Shown piece by piece: positions 7,454 through 15,949 of a stretch of DNA of 64,000 nucleotides (position 1 is its first letter; the number at the start of each line of letters is the position of its first letter). Source of the DNA: Duganella alba. GTDB lineage: Bacteria; Pseudomonadota; Gammaproteobacteria; Burkholderiales; Burkholderiaceae_D. A program made the translations under genes and the position numbers. The stretch spans positions 1-64,000 of the forward strand of contig NZ_WKJN01000027.1 in assembly GCF_009674495.1 (NCBI RefSeq), read 5' to 3'. The notes beneath the pieces are model-generated. The model had not been told where the DNA came from. It was given only the letters and a program-made list of their open reading frames with translations, and made no database searches.

Positions 7454-9525
7454 TGCACCTTGGCGGTGGACAGGATCATCGGGCTTTCGTTGGCGGTCGG
7501 CTTGCTGTTGGCGCGCGCCGCCATCACGGTGCGGGCGCCGAAGATCAGCACGCTCAACACCACGATCACGAAGAAGCCGGCCAGCGAGGCGTCCAGGTAA
7601 TCGTTGAAGATCACCTGCTGCATCTGCGTGATCGACTTGGCCGGGGCCAGGATCTTGCCTTCATCGAGCGCCGCCTGGTACTTGGCGGCGTGGGCCAGGA
7701 AGCCGACTTTCGGATTGGCGTCGAAGATCTTCTGCCAGCCGGCGGTCAGCGTGCACAGCAGCAGCCAGATGGTCGGCACGATGGTGACCCAGGCGTACTG
7801 GCCGCGCTTCATCTTGTACAGCACGCAGGTGCCGAGGATCAGCGCGATGGCGGCCAGCATCTGGTTGGCGATGCCGAACAGCGGCCACAGCGTGTTGATG
7901 CCGCCCAGCGGATCGACCACGCCCTGGTACAGGAAGTAGCCCCAGGCCGCCACGCACAGGCCGGTGGCGATCAGGTTGGCGAAGGTGTTCTCGGTTTTCT
8001 TCATGGCCGGCACGAAGGCGCCCAGCAGATCCTGCAGCATGAAGCGGCCGGCGCGGGTGCCGGCATCGACCGCGGTGAGGATGAACAGCGCCTCGAACAG
8101 GATGGCGAAGTGATACCAGAAGGCCATCATCTCTTTCCCGCCCAGTACGCCGGACAGGATGTGGGCCATGCCCACCGCCAGCGTCGGCGCGCCGCCGGCA
8201 CGCGAAATGATGCTGTGCTCGCCAACATCCTTGGCGGTCTGCACCAGCATTTCCGGCGTGATGAAGAAGCCCATCTGCGACACCGCATGTGCGGCGGACT
8301 CGGCCGTGGTACCCAGCAGCGCGGCCGGCGAGTTCATGGCGAAGTAGACGCCCGGGTCAATGGTCGAAGCGGCGACCAGCGCCATGACGGCGACGAACGA
8401 TTCCATCAGCATGGCGCCGTAGCCGATGAAGCGGGCGTGGGTTTCGTTCTCGATCATCTTCGGCGTGGTGCCGGACGAAATCAGCGCGTGGAAGCCGGAC
8501 ACGGCGCCGCAGGCGATGGTGATGAACAGGAAGGGGAACAGCGAACCCGACCATACCGGACCGGTGCCGTCGATGAACTTGGTGAAGGCCGGCATCTGCA
8601 GATGCGGCGCCACCACCAGGATGCCCAGCGCCAGGCCGACGATGGTGCCGATCTTCAGGAAGGTCGACAGGTAGTCGCGCGGCGCCAGCAGCAGCCACAC
8701 CGGCAGCACCGATGCGACGAAGCCGTAGCCGATCAGCATCCAGGTCAGCTCGGTGCCGGTGAAGGTGAACATCGGCGCCAGGGCCGGATTTTCCTGCACA
8801 TACTGGCCGCCGAAGATGGCGCCCATCAGCAGGATGAAGCCGATGATCGACACCTCGCCGATGCGGCCGACGCGGATGAAGCGGGTGTACACGCCCATGA
8901 ACAGCGCGATCGGGATCGTCGCCATCACGGTGAAGCTGCCCCATGGCGAGCCGGTCAGGGCTTTCACCACGATCAGCGCCAGCACCGCCAGGATGATGAC
9001 CATGATCATGAAGGTGCCCAGCAGCGCGATGTTGCCGGGAATCGGGCCCAGCTCGGACTTGATCAGGTCGCCCAGCGAGCGGCCGTCGCGGCGCATCGAA
9101 ATGAACAGCACGATGAAGTCCTGCACCGCGCCGGCAAACACGACGCCGGCCAGGATCCACAGCATGCCGGGCAGGTAGCCCATCTGCGCGGCCAGCACCG
9201 GGCCGACCAGCGGACCGGCGCCGGCGATCGCGGCGAAGTGGTGGCCGAACAGCACGTACTTATTGGTCGGCACGTGGTCGAGGCCATCGTTGAGTTTGTT
9301 GGCCGGCGTCATGCGGCGGGCGTCGAGGCCCAGCACTTTGTCGGCGATATACAGGCTGTAGAAACGGTAGGCGATCAAATAGACGCAGACCGCGGCGATG
9401 ACGATCCAGATCGCGCTGATCGATTCGCCGCGGTGCAGGGCGACCACGCCCAGCGCCGACGCGCCGGCCAAGGCCAGCGCAGCCCAGCCGAGCTTGCTGG
9501 CCAGGGTGTTCGGTAAGGTGTTCAT
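7450..9525 (-). CDS. cstA: Carbon starvation protein CstA family transporter
   Basis: The 691-residue polytopic membrane protein has many hydrophobic helices and the family core FGHHFAAIAGAGPLVGPVLAAQMGYLP near residue 95, plus SSGTTPKMI and the C-terminal YxxG-rich half of full-length CstA. E. coli CstA and BtsT import peptides and pyruvate with protons when carbon is scarce. GGAGGAAGC sits directly before the ATG. Downstream ybdD overlaps by 4 bp. The divergent Cache histidine kinase/NarL pair at 9781-11765 is the obvious candidate regulator, by analogy with BtsSR/btsT, but the sensor domain here is of another type. A 90-bp perfect palindrome lies between the two divergent units. Confidence 0.95.
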   Translation of the reverse strand: MNTLPNTLASKLGWAALALAGASALGVVALHRGESISAIWIVIAAVCVYLIAYRFYSLYIADKVLGLDARRMTPANKLNDGLDHVPTNKYVLFGHHFAAIAGAGPLVGPVLAAQMGYLPGMLWILAGVVFAGAVQDFIVLFISMRRDGRSLGDLIKSELGPIPGNIALLGTFMIMVIILAVLALIVVKALTGSPWGSFTVMATIPIALFMGVYTRFIRVGRIGEVSIIGFILLMGAIFGGQYVQENPALAPMFTFTGTELTWMLIGYGFVASVLPVWLLLAPRDYLSTFLKIGTIVGLALGILVVAPHLQMPAFTKFIDGTGPVWSGSLFPFLFITIACGAVSGFHALISSGTTPKMIENETHARFIGYGAMLMESFVAVMALVAASTIDPGVYFAMNSPAALLGTTAESAAHAVSQMGFFITPEMLVQTAKDVGEHSIISRAGGAPTLAVGMAHILSGVLGGKEMMAFWYHFAILFEALFILTAVDAGTRAGRFMLQDLLGAFVPAMKKTENTFANLIATGLCVAAWGYFLYQGVVDPLGGINTLWPLFGIANQMLAAIALILGTCVLYKMKRGQYAWVTIVPTIWLLLCTLTAGWQKIFDANPKVGFLAHAAKYQAALDEGKILAPAKSITQMQQVIFNDYLDASLAGFFVIVVLSVLIFGARTVMAARANSKPTANESPMILSTAKVQ

Positions 9526-9551
9526 GCTTCCTCCAAGGTTCTCTTTTTTAC

Positions 9552-9641
9552 CTCCGGGGTCAGGTCCCCCATTTCTACACGGTCTCTGCCGTAGCGCACT
9601 ACGGCAGAGACCGTGTAGAAATGGGGGACCTGACCCCGGAG
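9552..9641. repeat. Perfect palindromic element, 43-bp arms, 4-nt loop
   Basis: Bases 9552-9594 are the exact reverse complement of 9599-9641 with only CGCA between; I checked all 43 pairs and found no mismatch. The outer part contains GGGGTCAGGTCCCCCATT. A second, partial copy of one arm is at 15616-15642 (26 of 27 bases identical). A dispersed, perfectly palindromic intergenic unit of this size fits a REP/BIME-like or MITE-like element. No transposase or RAYT gene is in the window. It could end transcription from both sides or insulate cstA from the kinase operon. Confidence 0.9.
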
Positions 9642-9780
9642 TTACTTATGATCAGTATTCAGGATTGTGATATCAGCCGCAAGCGCAGCACTACGCATGG
9701 CTGGTGCGTACAACTACGTAGGATGGCGGGCGCGCGGCAGCGTAAAATCGCGGCTACAAGAAGAGAGGGAGGCGCGGCGT

Positions 9781-11151
9781 ATGAAGTTGCGGCAAAAAGT
9801 GATTTTCCTGGCCATCACGCCGCTGATCCTGGCGCTGTGCGCGATCGCGCTGGCGGTCCGGCACCAGTCCGTGCTGCTGGCCCAGCAGCAGCGCGACACC
9901 ATCCAGCACGCTTACCTGAGCAGCAAGGAGGCCGAACTGAAGCACTACGTGGCGCTGGCCTCGCATTCGATTTCGCACCTGTACGAATCCGGCCGCGACG
10001 ACGAGGCCACGCGCCAGGAGGCGATGCGCATCCTGGCGTCGCTCAGTTACGGCGACGACGGCTATTTCTTCCTGTACGACATGCAGGGCAACACGCTGAT
10101 GCATCCACGCCAGCCGGAGCTGGTCGGCCAGAACCTGTTCGGGCTGCGCGACGAGAACGGCCAGCTGACCATCCAGAACCTGATCCAGCGCGCCCGCGCC
10201 GGCGGCGGACTGGAGCGGTATATGTGGGTCAAGCCGTCCACCCATAAACCGGTGGCCAAGCTGGGCTATGTGATCGCCATGCCGAAGTGGGGCTGGATGA
10301 TGGGCACCGGCATCTATCTCGACGACGTCGACCAGGCGCTGGCGCAGATCGACGTCCAGCAGTCCGGCAACATCCACAACACCATGCTGTGGATCGCCGG
10401 CATCGCGATCGCCGCCGCCGTGGCCGTGGCCAGCTCCGGCCTGGCGCTCAACATCAGCGAGCTGCGCGTGGCCGACGCCAAGCTCAAGGTGCTGGCGCAG
10501 CGCGTGGTGGAGTCCCAGGAGGAAGAGCGGGCGCGGCTGTCGCGCGACCTGCACGACGGCATCAGCCAGTGGCTGGTGTCGATCAAGCTGCAGATCGAGG
10601 CCGGCATGATCCGGCTGTCCTCCGGCAAACCGGAGCAGCAGCAGGCGGCGCAGGCGGTGTTCGAGCACGCCGCCGACCAGCTCAGCAACGTGATGGCCGA
10701 GGTGCGCCGCATCTCGCACAACCTGCGGCCGGCCATCCTGGACGACATCGGCCTGGCCGCCGCCCTCCACCATCTGGGGCAGGAGTACACCCATAGCAGC
10801 GGCACTCCGGTACACTTCGAAGCATCCGGCTGCACCGACGCCTTGCCGGACGTCGCCAACACCGTGCTGTTCCGGCTGGCGCAGGAGGCGCTGACCAATA
10901 TCGAGCGCCACGCCGGCGCCAGCCGCATCGACATCACGCTGGCCGGCGAGGCGCTTGGCGTCACGCTGCGCATCCGCGACGACGGCCATGGCTTCGACGC
11001 CGAAGGCATCGCCCTGCATCCGCAGCGCGGCATCGGCTTGCGCAATATGATGGAGCGGATGGACGCCATCGGCGGCCGCTTCGAGATCCGTTCCTCGACC
11101 GACGGGACCGTGGTAACGGCCTATGCCGCCAACAACAGTGAAATGCTATGA
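9781..11151 (+). CDS. Cache-domain sensor histidine kinase, NarL partner class
   Basis: This 456-residue kinase starts at the ATG at 9781, with GGGAGG about 8 nt upstream; the open frame reaches back to 9667 without a ribosome site. Membrane segment about 7-26, periplasmic single-Cache domain about 30-185 with the typical GDDGYFFLYDMQGNTLMHP, second membrane segment about 201-223, then HisKA_3 with SRDLHDGISQWLV (phospho-His 258) and HATPase with ALTNIERHAGAS, DDGHGFD and GIGLRNM. Single-Cache sensors of this kind bind small carboxylates. The ATGA overlap with the response regulator shows a two-gene operon. Its position next to cstA suggests it senses pyruvate or a related carbon source and controls uptake, which is an inference from context. 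Confidence 0.92.
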   Translation: MKLRQKVIFLAITPLILALCAIALAVRHQSVLLAQQQRDTIQHAYLSSKEAELKHYVALASHSISHLYESGRDDEATRQEAMRILASLSYGDDGYFFLYDMQGNTLMHPRQPELVGQNLFGLRDENGQLTIQNLIQRARAGGGLERYMWVKPSTHKPVAKLGYVIAMPKWGWMMGTGIYLDDVDQALAQIDVQQSGNIHNTMLWIAGIAIAAAVAVASSGLALNISELRVADAKLKVLAQRVVESQEEERARLSRDLHDGISQWLVSIKLQIEAGMIRLSSGKPEQQQAAQAVFEHAADQLSNVMAEVRRISHNLRPAILDDIGLAAALHHLGQEYTHSSGTPVHFEASGCTDALPDVANTVLFRLAQEALTNIERHAGASRIDITLAGEALGVTLRIRDDGHGFDAEGIALHPQRGIGLRNMMERMDAIGGRFEIRSSTDGTVVTAYAANNSEML

Positions 11152-11765
11152 CGAAGACAATCAAAATCCTGCTGGTCGACGACCACCCCCTGGTGCGCGA
11201 CGGCCTGCGCGCGCGGCTGGAAGCCATGCCGCAGTTTGAAGTGGTGGCCGAGGCCGGCGGCGCGGCCGAGGCGCTGGAACAGGCCGCGCGCCATCCGGCC
11301 GACCTGGTGCTGATGGACATCAATATGCGCGGCACCAACGGCATCGAGGCCACCGCCCAGTTCAAGCAGGCCTTCCCGCAGATCGCCGTGCTGATCCTGT
11401 CGATGCACGACAAGCTGGAATACGTGTCGCAGGCGATCCAGGCCGGCGCGCGCGGCTATGTGCTCAAGGACGCGCCCGGCAAGGACATCGTGGTCGCCAT
11501 CGAAACCGTGATGTCCGGCGGCATCTATTACAGCGCCGCGCTGGCGCGCCAGCTGGCGCAGCCGCAGAACCAGGACAACCAGCTGACCTCGCGCGAGCAC
11601 GAGGTGCTGCGCCACATCGCCCACGGCGAGTCGAACAAGCAGATCGCCCGCGCGCTCGACCTGAGCGTGCGCACGGTGGAAACCCACCGCCTCAACATCA
11701 AGCGCAAGCTCGGCATCGAAGGGCAGGCCGAACTGATCCGCTTCGCGGTGCAAAACGCCCAGTAA
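11148..11765 (+). CDS. NarL/FixJ-family response regulator
   Basis: The 205-residue protein has a receiver domain (1-120: acidic pair at 11-12, phospho-Asp 57 in VLMDINM, Lys in YVLKDAP) and a LuxR-type helix-turn-helix (about 140-203: LTSREHEVLRHIAHGESNKQIARALDLSVRTVETHR). It overlaps the Cache histidine kinase gene by 4 bp and is its cognate partner. Likely targets are the divergent cstA-ybdD operon and possibly its own operon. TACGCA-N7-TGCGTA at 9692-9710, between cstA and the kinase gene, is a possible binding site, but NarL-family sites are too variable to be sure. Confidence 0.93.
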   Translation: MTKTIKILLVDDHPLVRDGLRARLEAMPQFEVVAEAGGAAEALEQAARHPADLVLMDINMRGTNGIEATAQFKQAFPQIAVLILSMHDKLEYVSQAIQAGARGYVLKDAPGKDIVVAIETVMSGGIYYSAALARQLAQPQNQDNQLTSREHEVLRHIAHGESNKQIARALDLSVRTVETHRLNIKRKLGIEGQAELIRFAVQNAQ

Positions 11766-12018
11766 AGTGTGGGGAAAAGCCGACGGCGCACGTCGATAGT
11801 ATTAAGCAAGTTTCAACAGAACGTGTTTGTACAGCAATATCTGATATATTTCTGCACCGATCGCTGAAATATTGCTATTGTGTAAAATATTACGTTTGGC
11901 GCGCCAGATTGGTCTTATACTGGTCGTATTGATAACTGCACTGCTCTGCTTCTGGTATATGGTTGCCATAAGTTAAGTGTTGCACTAAGATGGCGCGCAT
12001 AACCCTTATGAGATATTG
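11766..12018. other. AT-rich intergenic region before the HDOD gene
   Basis: These 253 bp hold no gene. AGCAATAT at 11833-11840 and ATATTGCT at 11869-11876 form an inverted repeat with a nested TATTTC/GAAATA pair. TATACT at 11916-11921 could be a -10 box for the HDOD/GGDEF-EAL operon, but no good -35 stands at the right distance. Confidence 0.4.
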
Positions 12019-13188
12019 ATGTCTGCGCCTGAAATCAGCCTGTTTCCACTGGTGGAATTACAAGCAGTATCCAACGCTCATAACGAGTGGGTGGCACTGA
12101 TTTTTGAGCTCGCGCCTGACGCGGGCGACCCTTTCCAGGCAACACTGACCCTGCTGAAAACGCCGGACGTGTTTGCCGCCCTGGCGCCGCTGGAGTGCAT
12201 CCTGCCCGTGCCGCAACCGCATCTGCTCGAACAGTCCCAGCTGGAAGACCTGCCGCCCAACCGCATCATCCTGCGCGTACCGTCCGGCGCCTGCGGCGAC
12301 GCGGCGGTGCAGCGCAAGCTGGCCAACTATGCCGAAGCGGGCTACCGCATCATGGTGGAAGGCGTGGCCGAAGGCTCGGCCGCCACCATGTGCAGCGCCC
12401 GCGCGCTGATGGTGGACGCGTCGCTGACGCTGCCGCCGGTGCTGGCGCTGGTGGCCCAGCCCGGTCCGCACCTGGCGACCGGCATGGGCAGCGAAGAGCG
12501 CATCGCCGACTGCGCCAAGGCCGGCTTCAGCTGGTTTACCGGCGACTTCGCCCGGCATCCCTCGCAGGACAGCAACATCGGCGACGGCACCTCGCGCAAG
12601 CGCCTGCTGGCGCTGCTGGGCCTGCTGGCGCGCGACGCCGACTCGCGCGAGCTCGAAGTGCTGCTGAAGCAGGACCCGGCGCTGGCTTATCACTTATTGA
12701 AACTGGTGAACTCGGCGGCTTTTGCGCTCAGTTCGCCGATCCACAGCTTCGGCCAGGCCATCAACGTGCTGGGCCGCCGACAGTTGCAGCGCTGGCTGCA
12801 ACTGCTGCTGTACGCGCGCCAGCAGGACGACGGCCTGGCCAATCCGCTGTTGCCGCTGGCGGCGGTGCGGGCCTCGATGATGGAAGGCCTGGCCAAGCAG
12901 CTGGGCTGGGACCGCGACCAGCAGGACATGGCCTTCGTGGCCGGCGTGTTCTCGCTGCTGGACGTGCTGCTGGCGATGCCGATGACCGAAATCGTCGCCG
13001 CCCTCAGCCTCGACCTCGACGTGGTGATGGCGCTGCTGGACCGCGCCGGCCCGCTGGGCGACCTGCTCAAGCTGGTGGAGCAGCCAAACGGCGCCGACCT
13101 GGAACAGGCCGGCATCTCCCGCGAAACCTATTGGGAAGCGCAGTTGCAGGCTTACCACTGGGCGATTCAGGTGAGCAGGAACATCTAA
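12019..13188 (+). CDS. HDOD-domain protein with a degenerate EAL-like N-terminus
   Basis: The 389-residue product has an HDOD output domain over about residues 190-385 (RKRLLALLGLLARD, LLKQDPALAYHLLKLVNSAAF, SFGQAINVLGRRQLQRWLQLLLY). The N-terminal 190 residues are laid out like the EAL half of YuxH-type proteins but lack the EAL, DDFGTG and EGVE catalytic motifs, so c-di-GMP hydrolysis is not expected. HDOD proteins usually act as signalling scaffolds rather than enzymes. It is followed after 3 bp by the GGDEF-EAL gene, so the two are an operon and probably one c-di-GMP module. The ATG at 12019 is preferred over the adjacent in-frame TTG at 12016. Confidence 0.85.
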   Translation: MSAPEISLFPLVELQAVSNAHNEWVALIFELAPDAGDPFQATLTLLKTPDVFAALAPLECILPVPQPHLLEQSQLEDLPPNRIILRVPSGACGDAAVQRKLANYAEAGYRIMVEGVAEGSAATMCSARALMVDASLTLPPVLALVAQPGPHLATGMGSEERIADCAKAGFSWFTGDFARHPSQDSNIGDGTSRKRLLALLGLLARDADSRELEVLLKQDPALAYHLLKLVNSAAFALSSPIHSFGQAINVLGRRQLQRWLQLLLYARQQDDGLANPLLPLAAVRASMMEGLAKQLGWDRDQQDMAFVAGVFSLLDVLLAMPMTEIVAALSLDLDVVMALLDRAGPLGDLLKLVEQPNGADLEQAGISRETYWEAQLQAYHWAIQVSRNI

Positions 13189-13191
13189 CCC

Positions 13192-15276
13192 ATGCTCGCG
13201 CAAACCGGCTCCGATTTCCTGACCAACAGCGCGGCGCTATGCGACGCGGTGTTGCGCTTGCGCGGCACCGCACTGAGCGAGGAACTGGGGCGCATCGTGC
13301 GCGCCGTGCTCAACAGTCCGCTGGGCGAATACCTGCCGGCCGACTCCGCCTCGCTGCTGCTGCGTGCGCCGCTTGAAGCGGTACAGGCCGCCAACGACGA
13401 CGCCGTGCCCAGCCTGAGCCAGGACATCTACTTCGACCAGCATTATTTCGGCCGTTTCGTGGTGTCCGGCCGCGCCGACTACAGCGCGCAGGACCGCCAG
13501 CACCTGGCCAGCCTGGCCAGCCTGGCGGCCAGCGTGCTGCAGGTGCACTCGGTGGCGCAGCGCACCACCCACGCCTACGTGCAGGTGGAAGCGCAACTGC
13601 AGCACCAGGCGCAGATCCTCGACCAGATTCACGAGTCGGTGCTGACGATGGACATGAACGGCTTCATCATCAGCTGGAACAAGGGCGCCGAACGGCTGTT
13701 CGGCTACACCTCGGTGGAAGCGGTGGGGCGCAACATCCTGTTCCTCTACGATGACGAAGACATCGGCTTCCACGACGACTTCCTGGAATCGGGCGGGCGC
13801 CTGATGGAGGTGCGCCGCAAAAAGAAGAACGGCGAGGTGTTCTGGGCCAGCCTGTCGCTGTCGCCGCTGTGCGACATCCACGACCGCTCGATCGGCCTGA
13901 TCGCCTACCTGACCGACATCACCGAACGCAAGACCGCCGAGGAACGCATCCACCACCTGGCCTATTACGACGCGCTGACCGGGCTGCCGAACCGCACCCT
14001 GCTGACCAAGCTGGTCGACCAGGCGCTGATGGTCGCGCAGCGCAACAAGGCGCACGGCTGCGTGCTGTTCATCGACCTCAACCGTTTTAAACTGATCAAC
14101 GACACGCTGGGCCGCAACATCGGCGACGCGCTGCTGGTGGAAGTGGCGCACCGCTTCCGCTCGGTGCTGCGCGACCAGGACCTGGTGGCGCGGCTGGGCG
14201 GCGACGAATTCGCTGTCGGCCTGTTCGACATTGGCCAGCACTTCGAAGCGAGCATGGTGGCGCAAAAGCTGCTGGCCACGCTGAACGCGCCGATGCTGAT
14301 CGACGGTCACGACCTGCGCGTCGGCGGCAGCATCGGCATCAGCGTCTACCCGCAGGACGGCGCCGACGCCGAAACCCTGTTGCGGCTGGCCGACATCGCC
14401 ATGTACCGCGCCAAGCAGGAGGGCGGGGCGGACGGCGACCACGTGGCCTTCTACAGCCAGGACATGAACCAGGGCATGCAGGAACGCATGCGCATCGAAA
14501 CCGGCCTGCGCAACGCGCTCGGCAACGGCGAACTGCTGCTGCACTACCAGCCCAAGTACTCCATCCAAGACGGCAAGATCATCGGCGCCGAAGCGCTGGT
14601 GCGCTGGCGCCATCCGGTGCGCGGCCTGGTGCCGCCGTCCGAGTTTATTCCGCTGGCGGAAGCAACCGGACTGGTGGTGCAGGTCGGCGAATGGGTGCTG
14701 GAAACGGCCTGCGCGCAGGCGCAGGTGTGGAAGGATGCCGGCCTGCCGCCGATCCGCCTGGCGGTGAATGTTTCGGCGCGCGAATTCACGGCGGCCTTGC
14801 CGGGGCGCGTCAGCGAGACGCTGAAGCGCTACGGGCTGGAACCGTCGTGGCTAGAGCTGGAAATCACCGAAAGCACGCTGATGCACAACATCGACCGCGT
14901 GATCGGCATCATGGACCGCATCACGGCCATGGGCGTGACCTTGTCGCTGGACGATTTCGGCACCGGCTATTCATCGCTGTCCTACCTGAAGCGCTTCCCG
15001 ATCGACACCTTGAAGATCGACCGCTCGTTCACCATCGGCATTCCATCCGATACCAACGACTGCGCGATCGCCAACACCATCATCAGCATCGCCCAGCAGC
15101 TCAAGCACAAAGTGATTGCCGAAGGCGTGGAGACGGTGGAGCAGTTGGCGTTCCTGAAGAATTCCGGCTGTGACGAAGTGCAGGGCTACCTGTTCTCCAA
15201 GCCGCTGGAAGCGGACGCCTTCGAACGCGCGCTGAGGGAAAATTGGCTGCCAGATAGCGCCTACCGTGCGGCCTAG
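13192..15276 (+). CDS. PAS-GGDEF-EAL c-di-GMP enzyme
   Basis: The 694-residue protein comprises an N-terminal GAF-like or unrecognised region (1-125), a PAS domain (about 140-255, ILDQIHESVLTMDMNGFIISWN) with PAC ending TDITERKTAEE, a GGDEF domain (about 256-420, intact RLGGDEFAV) and an EAL domain (about 435-685) with GAEALVRWRHP, NVSAREF, ELEITEST, SLDDFGTGYSSL, KIDRSF and AEGVET. Both catalytic halves look complete, so it may make or degrade c-di-GMP; in such hybrids the GGDEF half often serves as a GTP-binding regulatory part. There is no membrane segment, so it is probably cytosolic. It is translationally close to the upstream HDOD gene and ends 41 bp before tRNA-Ser. Confidence 0.93.
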   Translation: MLAQTGSDFLTNSAALCDAVLRLRGTALSEELGRIVRAVLNSPLGEYLPADSASLLLRAPLEAVQAANDDAVPSLSQDIYFDQHYFGRFVVSGRADYSAQDRQHLASLASLAASVLQVHSVAQRTTHAYVQVEAQLQHQAQILDQIHESVLTMDMNGFIISWNKGAERLFGYTSVEAVGRNILFLYDDEDIGFHDDFLESGGRLMEVRRKKKNGEVFWASLSLSPLCDIHDRSIGLIAYLTDITERKTAEERIHHLAYYDALTGLPNRTLLTKLVDQALMVAQRNKAHGCVLFIDLNRFKLINDTLGRNIGDALLVEVAHRFRSVLRDQDLVARLGGDEFAVGLFDIGQHFEASMVAQKLLATLNAPMLIDGHDLRVGGSIGISVYPQDGADAETLLRLADIAMYRAKQEGGADGDHVAFYSQDMNQGMQERMRIETGLRNALGNGELLLHYQPKYSIQDGKIIGAEALVRWRHPVRGLVPPSEFIPLAEATGLVVQVGEWVLETACAQAQVWKDAGLPPIRLAVNVSAREFTAALPGRVSETLKRYGLEPSWLELEITESTLMHNIDRVIGIMDRITAMGVTLSLDDFGTGYSSLSYLKRFPIDTLKIDRSFTIGIPSDTNDCAIANTIISIAQQLKHKVIAEGVETVEQLAFLKNSGCDEVQGYLFSKPLEADAFERALRENWLPDSAYRAA

Positions 15277-15299
15277 GTGGTTTTGGCTGTAGAAATCTG

Positions 15300-15305
15300 T
15301 ATAAT
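15300..15305 (+). promoter_or_regulatory. Probable -10 box of tRNA-Ser
   Basis: TATAAT ends 12 nt before the mature tRNA 5' end. A convincing -35 at 16-18 bp is not visible; TTGGCT at 15283-15288 is too close. Confidence 0.45.
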
Positions 15306-15317
15306 GCTGCACACTTA

Positions 15318-15407
15318 GGAAGCGTGGCCGAGTGGTTGAAGGCAGCAGTCTTGAAAACTGCCGACGGTTTGCGCCGTTCGTGAGTTCGAATCTCACCGCT
15401 TCCGCCA
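15318..15407 (+). tRNA. tRNA-Ser (anticodon UGA), CCA encoded
   Basis: The 90-nt cloverleaf has acceptor stem GGAAGCG/CGCTTCC with discriminator G15404 and encoded CCA at 15405-15407. The anticodon stem GCAGT/ACTGC holds loop CTTGAAA with TGA at 15352-15354. A long variable arm, as expected for a class II serine tRNA, precedes the T arm GTGAG-TTCGAAT-CTCAC. The 3' end is duplicated in inverted orientation just downstream and again near 16.9 kb, marking an integration hot spot. Confidence 0.97.
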
Positions 15408-15418
15408 AGAAACAAAAT

Positions 15419-15441
15419 AACCGCCCACGAGGCGGTTTTTT
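15419..15441 (+). terminator. Rho-independent terminator of tRNA-Ser
   Basis: AACCGCC (15419-15425) pairs with GGCGGTT (15431-15437) around CACGA; the T-run is 15436-15441. It starts 12 nt after the tRNA CCA. Confidence 0.9.
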
Positions 15442-15495
15442 GTTTCTTGGCGGAAGCGAGCAGGGTGCCTGCGCACCCTGCGTGTGAGATTCGAA
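15442..15495 (-). repeat. Inverted copy of the tRNA-Ser 3' end, split by a 25-nt hairpin
   Basis: 15442-15458 is the exact reverse complement of 15397-15413 (acceptor 3' strand, CCA and flank), and 15484-15495 is the exact reverse complement of 15385-15396 (T arm). Together they are a contiguous 29-bp inverted copy of the tRNA 3' end, interrupted by 25 nt (15459-15483) that themselves form a 9-bp hairpin, GCAGGGTGC / GCACCCTGC. The flanking stretch to about 15560 carries two more short inverted repeats and no gene. Confidence 0.85.
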
Positions 15496-15615
15496 GGGCA
15501 TGGCCCTACCGGGCCATCCCGCTCCGAATCGCCCAACTGCTGGGCGCCCAGCGCCCAGCCCCGCGCGCCGAGGGCGTGCGTTTCCCACCTAATATTCATT
15601 CGCCAATAGCTCAGT

Positions 15616-15642
15616 CCGTGTAGAAATGAGGGACCTGACCCC
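15616..15642. repeat. Partial copy of the palindromic element of 9.6 kb
   Basis: Twenty-six of 27 bases match 9611-9637 (the difference is A for G at 15630). Only one arm is present, so this copy is truncated or decayed. Confidence 0.8.
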
Positions 15643-15735
15643 ATGTTCGTGACCCCATGTTCGCCATGTTCGTGACCCGATGTTCGTGTGACCCCATGTT
15701 CGCCATGTTCGTGTTCGTGCATGACTGTTCGTGCA
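15637..15735. repeat. Short imperfect direct repeats (CATGTTCG units)
   Basis: The stretch repeats GACCCCATGTTCG and CCATGTTCGTG several times in irregular order. The units are too short and uneven for CRISPR. They begin inside the truncated palindromic element, so they may be slippage products of it. Confidence 0.6.
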
Positions 15736-15949
15736 TTTGGTATCTCCGAAAGTAGAGGGTAAACCAAGTGCGCCCGGCGGTGATTGAGCCCGATCTATAG
15801 CGCTACGCGAGGCATACCTTCGGCGTAACTTCTAAGAAATGTTCAACGCGTTCATAGGGAAACTGCTGCATCATTAGTTCTAGTTGCTAAATTGCATATA
15901 TTGAAGATATCGAGTAATGTTATACAGTCAACTTCATGAGGATGCAATT

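Noticed and set aside
7453..9516. Long open frame on the plus strand opposite cstA (687 codons)
   Set aside because: Antisense artefact of GC-rich codons: His/Gln/Gly/Arg-rich translation without any family pattern. Similar frames opposite mtrB, the nuclease-helicase, the ATPase, the phospholipase D and the COG4389 gene were rejected for the same reason.
15101..15415. Minus-strand frame across tRNA-Ser (GGSGEIRTHERRKP...)
   Set aside because: A well-known false protein read from the antisense of a serine tRNA.
15637..15735. CRISPR-like array
   Set aside because: Units are about 8-14 bp, irregular and without spacers; no cas gene.
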